From assembly GCA_947623755.1 (NCBI GenBank), contig CANQHB010000020.1:1-13591 (forward strand): a stretch of DNA of 13,591 nucleotides, given 5' to 3'. The notes under the pieces were generated by a model that made no database searches, had not been told where the DNA came from, and was given only the letters and a program-made list of their open reading frames with translations. How positions within the stretch are numbered: the first letter of the stretch is position 1; every line of letters starts with the position of its first letter. Shown piece by piece: positions 13,131 through 13,591 of this stretch. This stretch comes from an uncultured Bacilli bacterium (lineage in GTDB: Bacteria; Bacillota_I; Bacilli_A; RF39; UBA660). The translations under genes were made by a program, and so were the position numbers.

Positions 13131-13591
13131 ATGAATTACATCAAAGGTAAAATACGAAATATTATCTATCAAAATAAAGAAAACGGCTATGTAGTCGCTG
13201 TTTTTCGCATTAAAGAAACTAATGATACCAAAATGACTTCTTACCTTAATAAAACAGTTACCATTACCGGTACTTTTTTAGACATTAATTTAGAAGAAAC
13301 CTATATTTTAAAAGGGGAGCCCCTAAAACATGAACGTTTTGGCTTTCAATATAAAGTTGATAGTTATGAAAAAGAAGAACTAAGTACTAAAGACGCAGTC
13401 AAAGAATTTTTAACTAGTTCTCTAATTAAAGGGTGTGGCAAGACTACTGCTTCTAAAATAGTCGATACTTTAGGAATAGAGGCCATCCAAAAAATCAAAG
13501 AAGACGTAACTGTCTTATACAACATTCCTGGTTTAAATGAGGCTAAAGCCCAAACTATTCGAAATTCTATTCTCGAATATAGTGAAGCGGA
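13131..13591 (+). CDS. recD2: RecD2-type DNA helicase, 3' end missing
   Basis: The frame is open to the last base, giving 153 codons of what is normally a protein of 700-800 residues. RecD2 is a 5'-3' superfamily 1 helicase linked to DNA repair and replication fork stability in bacteria without RecBC. The N-terminus has the OB-like opening IKGKIRNIIYQNKENGYVVAVFRIKE (written here as two blocks: IKGKIRNIIYQN and KENGYVVAVFRIKE), then TVTITGTF and FGFQYKVDSYE. A helix-hairpin-helix region follows, IKGCGKTTASKIVDTLG (99-115), and a second HhH-like block IPGLNEAKAQTI (132-143). These are typical of RecD2 before the Walker motifs, which lie beyond the window. GCGKTT resembles a Walker A loop by chance but sits in the HhH position. 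AAAGGAG supports the start ATG. Confidence 0.9.
   Translation, partial: MNYIKGKIRNIIYQNKENGYVVAVFRIKETNDTKMTSYLNKTVTITGTFLDINLEETYILKGEPLKHERFGFQYKVDSYEKEELSTKDAVKEFLTSSLIKGCGKTTASKIVDTLGIEAIQKIKEDVTVLYNIPGLNEAKAQTIRNSILEYSEA

Noticed and set aside
13426..13446. GCGKTT in recD2 as the helicase Walker A motif
   Set aside because: It is at residue ~101, in the helix-hairpin-helix region; the Walker A of RecD2 lies much further downstream, beyond the window.
1..13591. Genetic code 4 (TGA read as Trp)
   Set aside because: All long conserved proteins are full length without TGA, and Trp is TGG throughout, so reassignment is not needed.

Overview
The window is AT-rich, gene-dense DNA from a low-GC Gram-positive bacterium. 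Three things support this: the order hrcA-grpE-dnaK-...-dnaJ, a CIRCE operator at the heat-shock promoter, and SigA-type promoters with AGGAG or AGGTGA ribosome binding sites. Heavy use of TTA/AAA/GAA codons, stops restricted to TAA and TAG, and an extracytoplasmic 'WRIVKINGDGTVKL'-type protein resemble uncultured gut Bacilli (RF39 or Erysipelotrichales-like lineages). That placement is inference from style, not a phylogeny. Tryptophan is read from TGG and no gene needs TGA decoding, so the standard bacterial code fits.

Layout. 1-618 is the 3' part of a NodB-type polysaccharide deacetylase. 619-1525 holds a small unknown gene with its own promoter (673-1092), converging with and overlapping by 8 bp a minus-strand three-helix membrane protein (1085-1459). 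1526-2551 encodes an unknown helical protein with about five tandem 31-residue repeats and its own promoter and terminator. 2588-9135 is the heat-shock unit: a consensus promoter, CIRCE, hrcA, grpE, dnaK, an intergenic hairpin, a pepF-like M3 oligoendopeptidase, dnaJ, and a clear intrinsic terminator. 9164-10453 is a separately promoted, membrane-anchored surface protein. 10498-13591 is a tight cluster of a single-pass membrane protein with an acidic tail, the tRNA methylthiotransferase mtaB, an unknown 237-residue protein, and the 5' part of recD2, which runs off the window. No intergenic stretch exceeds about 125 bases, and I saw no rRNA, tRNA, CRISPR array or insertion sequence.

How the genes work together. 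HrcA should repress its own operon through CIRCE. GrpE, DnaK and DnaJ form the Hsp70 cycle. The peptidase between dnaK and dnaJ would be co-induced and could clear oligopeptides released during stress proteolysis (inference). In Bacillus subtilis the dnaK operon continues past dnaJ through yqeT (prmA) and yqeU (rsmE) to yqeV (mtaB). Here mtaB is still downstream of dnaJ, but two unrelated membrane-protein genes and a terminator occupy that place, so the arrangement looks like a remodelled version of the ancestral operon.

Most of the window is recognisable housekeeping DNA. I found no convincing new defence or mobile system. The points most worth a second look are the pepF insertion, the symmetrically altered CIRCE with a second degenerate copy over the -35 box, the 31-residue repeat protein, and the overlapping terminator/promoter/ribosome-binding site at 620-672.
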